64,000 nt of DNA from Stratiolaelaps scimitus (GCA_019614645.1 JABWDB010000046.1:1502001-1566000), one strand, 5' to 3'. Counted from the stretch's first letter, positions 31,973 to 43,552 are shown. The notes: generated by a model from the letters alone, not told the origin. Program-made: numbers and translations.

Positions 31973-33590
31973 ACAACCAAAAAACAGTTGGACAATTCAT
32001 ACACTCGTATAATCGTTCAGTTCAGATCGCATATCATTTCGTGCTTACTATTTGTCTCGACCCCTAAATAGAGCAACATTCGTTTGTACAATTGCACTCG
32101 CTTTAATTAGACGACCACATAAAACGCTACTTGTGTTACTGACATTCTACACGGAGTAGCTTGCCTCCGAGTAGATCAAGTAACTAATACAAAAGCGGAA
32201 CACGAAATCATTAGCAACTGACCAGCACGTATCCGACGTTGACTTACCTTCATCTTGTTCTGAGTTGCTCTTCGAAAAAGTCAGGGTTGGGGAAGACGAG
32301 GGCCTGACTACACGTCGATATTTCGGTACTGTCAACCCTCTCATATCTCTCAGTTTGTAGCAAACTAAGAGACAGGTTTATATATACGTACCTTAATTGT
32401 CCATTTGCATTCAGGCTTATTTAAATCTAAATTAACGCAATCGACCTATTTATTTTCGCGTTCCTTCGAGGACGTATTAGTCCATTGTGAAGGTACAAGG
32501 GTAAAAGTAGACGCGTATAAAATGTGTCTCTCCCGGATGATCTGAAAAACCAATGCTAGCTTCATGCTTACGACGAAATAAGGCGATAACCCAGATACCG
32601 GTTATTCGATATTTATCGACAGTACCTGCCATTTTTCTGTGTCATCCTATTGCTGGACTATCAATTCCAATCAAAACGGGAGGGGTAAGAAAAAGACCAT
32701 TTTCAGTGTGACGATATTGCCGGTCGCCAATTGCTTGTTTTATTCTTTGTGTCTACAAAGAAGATGAACTTATGGATGAAATGACCATTTGAACTTTCGG
32801 GTGATTTATATACATACATGCTTGCTAATATGCGTATATACATAACAGACAACGATAATTTGTCAATTAATAACTACTTCCGAGTTTTTATCGGCACCGT
32901 ATTGCATTGAATCGGGCGAAGAAAGCCTGCCTCTAAATCAATCAGAACTCAATAGCCACCAATATTTATCCATCCCGACCGACGAGTTCTTCATCGGTCC
33001 TATAATGTTGTTGTTCTCGGAGGCTAATTATTTCTATTTTGGAAAATTGTCTCTTCACAATTGCGTTACAGTCGGGAATTCGTTACAGCGTTTGCCCAGA
33101 GTGGATTGCATTTTACAACGAGAACCAGCGTTCCATTCCACATTTAATGACAATGCTATGTACAATAAGGCACATCCAAGGATTGCTTCCTTGCCAACTT
33201 TCACATACGAGATAATGGAAGAGTTTTAAACATGACAGAATGGGATAAATCGACTGAAGACCATTGGCCAGACGAGGAAGTGATCTAATGAATGAATTCA
33301 CATCTCACAATACATAATAGACGGCGACTAAATGAACAAACCGGTTGTTAATGAATTAATAAATCTAGAACAGCGCTAAATATGGCCTAGTTAGCTATTA
33401 GTAACTAATTGTACGATTAACTAGGTGAGCATGTGCATCCATATGTGAGCGTGTGCACGATACGACGCTATTACATGAACGCACCATCTAGATCATCTTC
33501 ATCAAGGCATATAACACAACATCCATCCCGATCAAGAATGGAAACGTCTATCTTACATTCCCACCTATCGAGGTCAATGTATCTCATATG

Positions 33591-35086
33591 TTAAGCGACT
33601 CTTGTTGTGGATTGACGTGTTTCGCGCTTTTGTGTTTCGGTCAATTCTGTGGCAGACAGCGCTTCGTCATCGGTGTTGCCACTTGCAGAGACCATCACGC
33701 TGATACGTTCCTTCGAGTCGCTGATCTGAGATACCTCCATTTTCGTGTGATCGCCAGCCTGGCCAGAATTGTCATCCGAACTTGAATCCGGTTCGCTGTC
33801 TTCGGTGTCGGAAGAATCGTCTGAGTCACCGATGACGTTCCGTTCGGACGCTCCAACGACCGCATCCATATCAGTGATCATCTGCAATTGTGAACATGTT
33901 GAGTCCTATCTTGTTGAGTTTCAATCTCTATTTGAACTTGGTTATAACGAATTCAATTGTGACGACTGGTGTAATAAGGCATACGCGGTTAGCTGAAAAT
34001 GCACAAGAAATCTTTACGCGGCCTTTGTCCTGGCAAGCACCACGCCGTGGGACATTAAGGCCAAGGAACGGAAGAAGGCCGGATGGTCGGATCCGACGAG
34101 GGATAAGGCAGAGCTCCGAGAGGCCAGTTTTAATGAATGGCAAACCGATGAAACGGGATCAGTGAGAACAAGCCGGGAGCCAACGTTCTGGAAGCCATCC
34201 CTGATATCAGGGAATGAACGGAAAGACCTGGTGGCGAGCTAACCTATTGTCTTCTCAGTTCCTTACAGGACATGGAGACTTTAAGGCTTATCTATCACGC
34301 TTTAAGGACATCGCCGCCTTCTGCACGCTCGAATACCCTAGGTGAAGTGCGGTGCCTATGCAAGGTTTGCCTTTAACCTCTGTATTAAATTTAAAAAAAA
34401 ATTAAGAAGCTGATGATAGTTTGTGTTGTGATCGATGCCCAACCGTACTTACCTTAATTTGGTCCTCGGCCGCTAGCATGAGGTTCATCTCAATAGCTGT
34501 TCCTTCATAGTTTTCATCAAGTTCGAAACACGCCTCACTTCGAGAAGGATTAAGGTTATCTGTGTTGTCCTCATCACCAGCCACTGCCGACTCAGCTTCG
34601 CCTGGCACAATCCGCTGATCCAAACGTTCGTTAGCTTTCTGCATCAGTGGCAGAAAACGTTGCACATCCTGTAACACCGTAAAATACGTATATAGATGAA
34701 GCTAAAATGTATCTTCTGCAGCGATTTGCAAGCGACATCGGTGACCCATTAATCTTAGTTTGTCCTGTACAACTTTCCTTACGCTAATACATGCCCACGA
34801 CCGTACATCTCGTTACGAGGTATACTTTGCCACTAACTAAAGCTGCCGATAGGCTAACACGACACGGATCCCTTCAATACAGCTCGGGGTAGCGGTCTCT
34901 TGAGATTATGCTGCAGTTTTGTTAGAAAGGGACAAAAGACAAACGGAGGTGAGTTTCTACCTGAAGAACAGTCGAGTGCATTCGTTCGATGTTGGGTTTA
35001 GTTCGGCTGGCCAGCAACCTTTCAAGGTGCTGTTCCTTCGATCGATGCTCCAATGCCAGGAGGTCTTTAGAACCACCAGGTGCCAT
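33591..35086 (-). CDS. NOPCHAP1: NOPCHAP1-like (C12orf45) snoRNP assembly chaperone, three exons
   Basis: Exons 35086-34961, 34668-34453 and 33881-33591 join in phase 0 at both GT-AG introns into 210 codons; the human protein is about 185 aa. Family matches are LERLLASRTKPN followed by MHSTVLQ/DVQRFLPLMQKANERLDQ, FELDENYEGTAIEMNLM, and a Ser/Asp-rich tail (DSDDSSDTEDSEPDSSSDD), in the same order as in human C12orf45. The human protein is a nuclear cofactor linking NOP58 to the R2TP/RUVBL machinery in box C/D snoRNP biogenesis; that role is transferred from the family. The ATG at 35086 has a good context (AAAATGG); upstream extension would need a GTG start. The C-terminus after the acidic tail is not conserved. 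It lies on the same strand as NBAS, about 3.1 kb upstream. Confidence 0.82.
34018..34345 (+). mobile_element. R1/Jockey-type LINE fragment (3' end of reverse-transcriptase ORF)
   Basis: In the intron between NOPCHAP1 exons 2 and 3, on the opposite strand, one frame reads AAFVLASTTPWDIKAKERKK, then RDKAELREASFNEWQTDETG. After a frame disruption another reads QFLTGHGDFKAYLSRF, ending at a stop near 34345. The order VLAG-like, E-R cluster, WQ.. and QxLTGHGxFxxYLxRF is the hallmark of the C-terminal region of R1/Jockey-like non-LTR retrotransposons. It is a dead 5'-truncated copy with at least one frameshift or deletion. Confidence 0.7.
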
Positions 35087-36087
35087 TTTATCAATCGACA
35101 GTCGATGCACCACACGAGAAGGCAACTTCACTGTCCCACTTACTGTGTGTCCTCATTCAATACGAATAATCATCGGATGAATATAAGTGAACGACGGCCG
35201 TGAAGACAACAACTCGAATCACTGGAGAAAAGGGAAACTGAACTAGGGACCAGCCGTTCGAGCATGTGCTGTCGAGCTGCGTGGAGACAGAAACCAATGT
35301 TTGTAAACAAAACAGAACAGGCCGCCATTGAGGAGGCGCGCTGACGTTTGCCCGCCATACATTCAAACTGTATGGAGATGTGTGTTCAGCGATGTAGATA
35401 TTGATGTAAAGATTATCTTCGATAATATATCCAACCGCGTGTTGTAGTGGCTTGTAGGCGTTCACGGTATTGGCGTATGGGTTTGCAACAGCTGGGCTTG
35501 CTGCGTATGGGCTTGCTAAGTGGTTGTTAATTTGTTTCTGAGCCATTTATCCCGTTTTATTTTTGTCCGAAAAGATGTGGGGTCAGTACGGTAAAGCCAT
35601 GCGACAGCGATTCCACTTGCGTTTTTAGCACACCTTGGAAATAGAGTTTCTTTATTTTGTTTAAGAGGCTTGTGATTGTAGAATCTGTGTGTATTTGTCG
35701 TTGTATTCAATGTAGGATATTGATTGTTATTGAAGCAGTGTTGATCTACAATTGCATCTTTAATACGGTGGAGACGGATTAGAGACAAAAAGATGTCGAA
35801 AAGAGATGCGAGCCGCAGTAATATTCAAGTGTCCCGAATAGAAGGGTGGCTTACCCGACTATAGATACCGAATTTCTCGAAGAAATCCTCGCATATGGAC
35901 ATACTCAAATCAATTCAAAATGTTCCAGTTTCCATCGGATGCCAGAGGTTAAGTAATATTACACGAGAGTTTAAAGACGGTCTCCTGAGTAATCCTTGTG
36001 CATCGAATGATCTTTAAGTTGTCACGAGAAAGCCCGATAATGACTACCCCTGCCAGGAGTCTAATAAATGTTCCAGGCTGACCCACA

Positions 36088-36262
36088 GCCTTGAACATTT
36101 AACGTCCACGGTACAACTGCGTTCGGCATTGCTTCATAAAACGGACCCCTTGAAAATGCAAATGTGTAACGGTGGAGATCGAACCCGTGCACCTACGTGT
36201 CTTATCCTCCGATTGCAAGGCACACATGGATGCACCACCAGGCCACCGGGCTCGACGCTACC
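36088..36262. repeat. repeat family C, copy 2, tRNA-like part inverted
   Basis: The body (ACAGCCTTGAACATTTAACG, TCCACGGTACAACTGC, TTCGGCAT, AAATGCAAATGTG) is in the same orientation as at 31795. The adjoining tRNA-like part is inverted: its B box GGTTCGATCTCC is read on the minus strand at about 36172-36190. The two copies thus share the body but differ in head orientation. Confidence 0.5.
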
Positions 36263-36304
36263 ACTAGCCTATCCTGACAGTACTCACCGTTCTGCTCTCC
36301 AACT

Positions 36305-36545
36305 CGGAGATCGGAGTCTTTTTTTTCGAGCTGACTTTTACCTGTTCCCATATCTGACAGGCCTCAGCTCTTAACCTTTCAGGTTACCTACTATGAGGAC
36401 CTGTCGCGGCCACCTTTGCTTATTCTCTTCTTTACTCGTACCTGGTATGAATCTTCAGATAAATAAAGATAATAAGGAATTCCAAATATTCTCCGCGTCT
36501 GACAGGGTTAGAACCCAACACACACGTCCCTCCGGTCGGGGGGCA
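36305..36545 (-). repeat. dispersed repeat family B, copy 2
   Basis: On the minus strand it begins with GTGTTGGGTTCTAACCCTGT, a tRNA B-box-like start, followed by CAGACGCGGAGAAT. It then continues with the same ordered words as copy 1 (AGATTCATACCAGGTACGAG, GAATAAGCAAAGGTGGC, CAGGTCCTCATAGTAG, AAGGTTAAGAGCTGAGGCCT). Confidence 0.65.
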
Positions 36546-38978
36546 TCGGAGTCTACGAGGCATTTAGCAAGGCGTAACATGAGCGAGGTACGATTTCTCG
36601 GATGAGGAGTGGCTCATGTGTAAGGTCTCCTTGCTTCTATAGAACGTGGAGCTTGCAGTTGATGGAAGCGGTTGTAGACACCTCTGTCGATATGCTAAGG
36701 CATATTCTGTTAACTTGTTGGTGCCGGTACGTTTGACAGCAATGGGCGTTGACACGAATTGTGTCAATTTGCCATTTTTTTTGTCTCTACTGTATTCACA
36801 TCAAATCATACCCTCAATATATCCTGAATATAGATTGGCAGGGTTTCAGGTCGGGTTCGAATCTTGCCAGGACATCAAGTGTGTATCGTCCTACAGACAC
36901 ATTATCCCAGTAACAAGGCCATCGGGATTAGTACCATAAAGGTCAGATTGAAGAAGAGCTGGGGGCCAACCGCAGGCAAACACCAAGTCTGGTGGTGTTT
37001 TTGTGGATGGTGGTATCGCTATCGTAGTTGTTCTTGGGCTCCCCTAAGTGTTCCTAGGTCACGCGTTTCTGGATTACGCTTTGTCGCTGTCCAGCAATCG
37101 CTTCCCTATATCTTGATAGGGCGGTGGTCATTTGTCCCCGCGAGGAAACATAGCAAATTTGCTTCGAGTACTTCATTGTCGCTTCGGGATCTCGGATGGT
37201 CTAATTGCAGCTATCAGTGTTGTTAAACACAGGATTTTTGTATCCATTTCATCCAAACATGTTTCAACCGACCAGATATGTTGTTTGTGCTATGTTAACG
37301 AAAATAACTAATCGAATATAGTCAATTGATGTTTGGGTACCGAATTGCGAAGTCTTAGGTTGCACTGTGCGCGGAAATAGAACCCTTCGTTTACCTTAAT
37401 CACCGAAGCAGTTTTCATCGATTGCGACAGCCCTGCTTCAACGTTCTACCAGAAGTGTTATACGATTTTTGTAGAATACCTTCTTGTTCAAGACAAAATA
37501 CACGAAATTATCTCGTTTTGTACCTCACCACTTAAAGGGTTGAATTTTCTTCCATCAAAATAGTTAGTCATTGATCTGAGCAATTGGTAGTCAGAGGGGA
37601 GTACGAAAGGGTTCCCAAGAAGTTCTCAGTCTAAGTCATGAATTGTTTTTAATCTGGTCGAACTGTATATAAACAAATCCCTCTCCCTACTGATCTTGCC
37701 TGCTGGTGCACTGCGGGCGCACCGTCGAGGAGAAGTACAAAATCCATATTAATTTTCGTACAACCGAAGCAGTTGTCGCTCGAATTCGTTGGATTTCGTC
37801 ATAGAAAATCCCTATGGAAGCGAAGAGGAGATACCCCCCCCCCCCGAACGAATATTAGGAATGGTTCACGCCACTTCCTATGTCACTTGTCCATGTATTG
37901 GTTGTATTTACGAGTAAACATGACGATTTACCGCACAGCGCTCTCGTATTGGGTTGCAGCTAGCATTTCTTACTGTTCGCGGTACCTCTACGGGCGTTCT
38001 TATTTCCATCCTTTACTGAAACATGGACACTGTCGGCGGCAACGAACGCGCGCAACACCAGCGGTATCATCGCTTCTTTGTCCGCTTCACTTGTTGGGGC
38101 CCCTTATTGCTTGGTCGCCAGTCTTGTAGACAACGGCGCCAAGCAAAGCAAAACCAACAGAGTCGCTTCATGCGTCGAACAAACGCAGCGCGAACATGGC
38201 GAGAATCTGACAGTCGGCGCAGAGACGAACGCTGTGGCGTTCAGACGATGCGGATCGAGACCCACCAACTGAAGTTGCCTCGGACAAACGCATCCGGCTG
38301 CATGAAACTGCTTCACCTATAGGGAAAGGCATGGACTGCCATCACCGCCGTTCGTACTCTCTCATATTTCGGCTACGTTCACCAAACGTCCCGTTGTTGG
38401 CTGCTGAAAGCCGGTGCCTCTCTGGGAGTGGCTCTGCCAACGGGGGAGTAGATGCTACGGCGAAGCGGGGAGAACAAGAACCGTTATGGTAGTGTCGTGC
38501 TTTGAGCTCCTCAGACTGGAATCGTGTGACCACAAATTTCCACGTGTGCGATTGCTTCGAATCATATCGTAGTTGAGACTGGCAAACATCGGCAAAGCTG
38601 CAAGAAGCTATCTGTCATAAGGATGACTCATGCGTGGTCAAGTAGGCTTTGTCCTATATCGCTGTTAGAACGATGTGTCCAGTGTGCTCGGTACAGCTCA
38701 TCATCTGGCTGATTCACCGGCAAGGAGTTGTCAACTCGTTGCCAAACCACGATCGGTACAAAATTGGAGCGTACACTTGCGATGTGTTTTCTGTTGCCAC
38801 GAGCTAAATGACCGAAGTGGGATGAGAACGCAGGAAGATATATCTATTTCGCGCCTCATGCCCGCCATTTCCTCGACGTGAGTCCCCTACAAATTTGTCC
38901 CATACCTATTCTATGCGCCAAGTCGAGCCGGCTGCCCCAACTCTGCTATATGCCGATTCCGTGGACTTCTTGTGCTCG

Positions 38979-39570
38979 CTAACCAGCACAGGTAACTATT
39001 GCTACACTGACAGTGTACCACCACCCGCTGTTGTGGAAAGAACCGCAAGTAATCGTCATAAGGGGAGAGAGAGAGAGAAGGCAGTTCGTCTCCTCTGGCA
39101 TCGAACTCCCTCCTCCTGTAAGGAGGCATCTTGCTCTACACCATAGATCTATAGCGTGTGCTGCTGCTTCTGCGGCGGCTGTGGGCAGCCGGAGTGAGCC
39201 TGCTGCTGTCACCCACACAACCGAGAGAGTATAGGAAGTAGCGCCGTGCCAGCTGTACAGGGTTGGCAGCGCACATAGTCGACCCGACCGACCCGGCACG
39301 ACGCGAACTGCAGAGAAGTGGACCATTGATAGTGGCGCCAGGACGGCGGCGGCGGCGCCACCACGCGAGAGGGAACACTCCATTCGGGGATGGCTGGTCC
39401 AACCCCCATGCCTCTTGTCTGTGGGGGTTCGAATTGACAGCCGGGAGCAGTTAGTTGTCCCGGTGCTGCAGTGCAGCCGATTCTGCCCTCCTCCCTCGCC
39501 CAGCGACGTTCTCCGCGCACATGGGCCGAGCTGATCAGTGCGGCGCGGTGTAACTCAAAAAGGCACACAC
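38979..39570. promoter_or_regulatory. GC-rich block, possible promoter or 5' UTR for the gene at 40423
   Basis: A segment clearly more GC-rich than its surroundings, including a CGG-repeat-like stretch near 39340-39365, lies about 1 kb upstream of the signal-peptide exon at 40423. Open frames exist on both strands, as expected from base composition, but none carries recognisable sequence. No TATA box or initiator was assigned. Confidence 0.25.
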
Positions 39571-40422
39571 TGGGTGGAGTTCCTGCCAGAGTAGATCTCC
39601 CTATCGTGGACGGGTGCTAGCGCCGGCTGGGCCGGCTGCGCGTGCTGTTGTGCGTGCATGTATATAGATAGAACGTGGCTACGTATGACGTCGATGTCGC
39701 CGTAATCGAGGCTCGTTTGTTGCGAATGTTGCGTGGTCAACTTTTTCGTCTGGCCTCGTTAGGGAATAAGTTTACAGTTTTGAAAGTTCGTGTGCCGCGA
39801 CATCGGAGCGGAATGTGGTGAAATACAAACAAAACCGGTGACATGAGTATTCAGAGGACCGAATCAATCAGGGATTTCAACGACAGAAGCGAACCCATCG
39901 GCGAGCAGTCAACGGTATGCCCTGTGTTGGCAACAGCTGACGACGAGACGCACGGGCCAGACCAACGCATACGTAACGTTGTGATAAAGTCGGCGGTGTC
40001 GCACTTGTGAGACGGTCGGCGACGGACAATTGCTGGAACGATTGAAGTGAAGTTCAACTATTTGTTCTACGAAACCATTCACTCGATTATGGGAGACAAC
40101 GTCACTCAGTATTAACTTGACTTATTCGGCCGTATTATCCAAACTCTATCGGGGCTCGCCAATAGCTAGAAGATAGATCGCGGTATATCTACATGCGCTA
40201 TAATTCATATTCGAATTTTAACGGTGTCAGAGAGTGGAGCGCAGAACACGATCATCTCTGAGTACAATATCTGCATTGATCTGCCAGATGGTGACCAGTG
40301 ACGAGGAAGAATACAGGATTAATCAACGAGCTGATGGAGATTATGTGACACCGTTCTGATACTAAAGGATCCAAAATAAGCACCCATCCCTATACTCCGT
40401 ATGCCAGAGCTCCGTTTAACAT

Positions 40423-40695
40423 ATGGCCGCGCCGGCTTCTCGTATGATAGGCTGTCCGGCGGGGGCCTTCCTGGTCCCGCTGGGGGCTCTGGTGATCGCC
40501 CTGTCCGGGGGAGCGTGCTGCTGGCCAACTCCTCGTCCTCAGGGACAGCCTCAGCCGCCCGGTGACCTAGTGAGAACACAAATCGGACCACAACCGAATG
40601 CCGGCGTAACTACCTTAGGTCGAAGCCAACCACAGCAGCAGCAGCAGCAGAAACAACAACAACAACAGCAGCACATGGATCGACTGGACGTAACC
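40423..40695 (+). CDS. first coding exon of an unrecognised secreted Gln-rich protein (partial)
   Basis: From the ATG at 40423 the frame encodes MAAPASRMIGCPAGAFLVPL followed by GALVIALSGGACC, a convincing signal peptide with a hydrophobic core and small residues before the likely cleavage site. A Pro/Gln-rich stretch follows, then a polyglutamine segment of about 16 residues broken by one Lys (residues 68-83). The exon is 91 codons and ends in phase 0 at a strong donor (ACC|GTAAGT). The second ATG (codon 8) would also give a signal peptide. I do not recognise the family. A neuropeptide, growth factor or other small secreted protein are all possible. The next exon could be 42776-42943. Confidence 0.5.
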
Positions 40696-42775
40696 GTAAG
40701 TCCGTTATGAACGTTGCTGTGTTTTGTCTTCGCGTTAGGGGACATCATGCGCACAACTTTGAGTACAGCGTCAGCGTAATGTGTGCATAGAGAGACTGGG
40801 AAACATAGCAAAATTCATGGTTATTCACCATTCATTGAGTACAGTGTCCCCCATTCGAACGCTGCGTCAAATTCAAACGCGTGAGCATTAGTGGCCCTAT
40901 TATTCACATCTCTGTCATTTCAATGATGTCGGGAAACAGCGGCGTCTACGAAACGCTCACCATGGTGGAGAGATTTGAGCCTCCCTGCGGCTCGAACTGG
41001 CCAAACTGCTAATTGGATAGAACGAAAGCGATCGATGGTGGTTATTGGCAGATACATTTTACGTATATTGCGCTGAGCGGATTGACGCTTAGCTTCCGAA
41101 GGTGTCCGAAGCGTAATATTTCCTCTTGCGGTCCCAGAGGACACATACAGACCCGAATAGACGTTGGTCTCGCTCTTGCCACTGTAGAAATGAAGTCACT
41201 ATTAAGATTGTACGATTTGGCGGAGGAGAACAAATTCTGTACAGTATTTTCTTCTTTTATATCTATTATAATAACTATATGGTCACAATGACTGACTTCG
41301 GCCGCAAGCGTCATCCCAAGTGGATGCCACCCGGGTCTGCTGTTGGTCGATGTGTTGTGCCTGGGACGTCTGGGTCACGGCGGTGATAATAATCGACGTT
41401 GTCAAACTGTCACAAAACAAAGAATAGATTAAAGGTTTCGTCCCAATATCCTGCTGTTAATTAGATACTTCGACGCCCGACACCCTGTCCCCACCACCAC
41501 CTCTAATTATTGTATATATTAAATATACAATAGCTCTCTGTATCCTTTCCTTTGTTGAGAGTCGTTTGCGGAAATTCTCGTTCGAGTTTCATTTTTCCAC
41601 GTTTTGGTCGGAACGTGCGCGAACGGCGCGTGTCCGAAAAACGCGACCTGCTGAGCGGATGCTGTCGCTGCTGCAACTGCTTCCGCCGCGAATGCCCAGT
41701 CATCTTTTACAGTCAATCTCGTTCGTGGATCTCGCGCCACTCAGTGAACAGAGTTCCTCGAATGTTCCTCCCCCTTGTATCTGACGTCCGAGACCGTTTG
41801 CAAGCGAATCTTCGGTGGAGCGAGATCGTTGTCGTAGAAAATAAATGACGGTGGCAATATCCTTTTTTTTTTCGATAGAAGGCTACGTCAGTTTTTTTCG
41901 CTTGTCGCCTTGGTAGGCGCTTTCTTCCGAGGGCGTTCCTATTAATGATGATGAAATTCATTCGCAGTGCTGCGATTGTTGAAGACGCTCAACAAAGGAC
42001 ATTAAGGCAATCACATTAGTGCCAAAATACATTTCATAGCTAGCTATTATGCTACATGAGAATATGCTGTGAGGCAGCATATTAAGTTCGCTATACAAAA
42101 TGCGCTGGTAAACGTTTGAATGCAATTTGTTTGGTGATTTACTTGGGGGTGGCACGGAACCGTGAATCGCCTGAGTACCACAGCCTCATACGATGGAAGG
42201 ACAACTGACGATTCCTTTAGGACAGTCAAGTTTGGATGGGCAATACAGTCCTAAACAGGTACTCGTCAATCGTCGCTTTGCAGCCACTTTTGCTGTGGCT
42301 GAAATCTAGTATGCAGTCTTCTATTATAGGTACTACCTCTCACCTAAGAAGCTCTCATAAATCAATTTCGGATCCGACTCGGGTACAGGGCAGTGGTCAG
42401 AACATCAACGAACGCTTTATCGTAGGGATCGATTGCTATGTTTATTCTATTACATAGAACAGGCTTAATGACTCAGTGAAGTCAATTGCACTTTTGAGGG
42501 CCCTAATTTGAAGAGCACTAACGGGACAAGCATAACATTATTTGGTTGAGGGCTGCTAGTGTCATCCGACTTTGGCTCGAATACCTCTGGGAGAAAATGC
42601 GCCAAATTGACCTCTCATTGACCAAACAAAGCGATCGTCATTGTCTACTATATGGCAGTTTTCTGTTAATGAAACTATGCTGTTTATATATATATATAGC
42701 AATTTAATACACGTCTATGCACAGGTCAAGGAATCGGATTGCACTGATCTATAGTATTTATTAATAAATACGCAG

Positions 42776-42943
42776 GGATACGTCATTACGAAGCAAACGA
42801 TGCAGAACCTAAGTGGAACGGACATATCGAAGTATTTCGCTGAATTGAAGGCCAGCATTAATATTCTACCCGGTCAACGCTGTGCCGCTAAGATTAGCAC
42901 TCACCATTCAAGTGTCCATGTGTTCTACATAACTGACCTATAA
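42776..42943 (+). CDS. candidate terminal exon of the secreted protein gene
   Basis: After an acceptor (ATACGCAG) a frame in phase 0, compatible with the exon at 40423-40695, runs 55 codons to a TAA. It starts GYVITKQTMQNLSGTDISKY and includes ELKASINILPGQRCAAKIS. The joined product would be 146 residues with a signal peptide. The polypyrimidine tract is poor and no homologue is recognised, so the join is a hypothesis. Confidence 0.22.
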   Translation, partial: GYVITKQTMQNLSGTDISKYFAELKASINILPGQRCAAKISTHHSSVHVFYITDL

Positions 42944-43502
42944 CGTTGGGCCTTTGAATTCGGCACGTTGATCGAGTGAGATGCATGACTTATCTTGCAG
43001 CATCGCGTGGAGCGATTGGTTAGTACCGTTACCCGATGTGTGTCGTCCCATTCAACGGCGTTGCGTCCAACGGCCGGGGCACCCCGGTTGACGATGTGTC
43101 GATTTCAATGGCACCTCATGCGAGCCTTGCTGCGAGCCCTTCTCCCTTCGTCACAATCTATTCAGCGGGTGCACAGCTGTCTGTTCGCACAGGAGCAGTC
43201 CGTGCATACGTGTATCATACATAACGTGGCACGTGATCTCGCTGTGTGGTGGCTGGTGGAATCGGATCGCGCGGATCCGATGCGAATCCAGATCAGTGAG
43301 ACCTGCTTCATACGATCGGAACGGTTGCGCGAAACAGCTATTGGCCGCTTTTGACTAAGTGACAATACGAACAGTTCTGTAGGGGTTATCACGCCAGATA
43401 ATCGGCCAGTGAATATATCCCATGTTGATTGGTGGAACTGGTGAGCAAATGATGTATCGTGTTTCTGACGGGATCACGGTATCACATGGAGTATATATAG
43501 TT

Positions 43503-43552
43503 AACCTGTACTACACTTTGATCTTAGCTAAAAGGCCGAGAAACCTGTACTA
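43503..43552 (-). pseudogene. truncated U2 snRNA copy flanked by 11-nt direct repeats
   Basis: On the minus strand TTCTCGGCCTTTTAGCTAAG followed by ATCAAAGTGTAGTA matches nucleotides about 6-38 of U2 snRNA with one substitution (GGCTAAG to AGCTAAG), including the branch-site pairing GTAGTA. The match ends there; the Sm site and later stems are absent, so it is not a functional gene. The plus-strand word AACCTGTACTA occurs on both sides (43503-43513 and 43542-43552), resembling a target-site duplication. Confidence 0.8.

Larger units (their letters stand above)
30450..33590. other. spacer between NOPCHAP1-like gene and NBAS
   Basis: This should carry the NBAS promoter and 5' UTR and the NOPCHAP1 3' UTR. 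On the minus strand an open stretch ends at GATGAAG followed by a good donor (GTAAGT, about 32249-32244), with possible acceptors near 32360; it could be an untranslated NBAS leader exon, but no match supports it. The spacer also holds a (TA)n array (30881-30901), a (CT)n array (31196-31229) and a tRNA-like repeat (31795-31972). Confidence 0.4.
35087..38900. other. intergenic, repeat-containing
   Basis: The left edge should contain the NOPCHAP1 promoter. A minus-strand open frame starts at an ATG at 35546 and has a short Ala/Pro/Tyr-rich tandem pattern (PYAASPAVANPYAN), but it lacks any recognised domain. Tandem-like GCGTATGGG words near 35470-35515 underlie it. Two tRNA-like repeats occupy 36088-36545. 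The remainder shows no supported gene. Confidence 0.4.

Noticed and set aside
35157..35546. Minus-strand frame starting MAQKQINNHLASPYAAS
   Set aside because: The attractive Pro/Tyr/Ala pattern comes from a short tandem repeat and the rest has no coding character; it may overlap the NOPCHAP1 leader.
38979..39568. Several overlapping frames in GC-rich DNA on both strands
   Set aside because: All six frames are unusually open because of base composition; none has recognisable sequence or splice structure.
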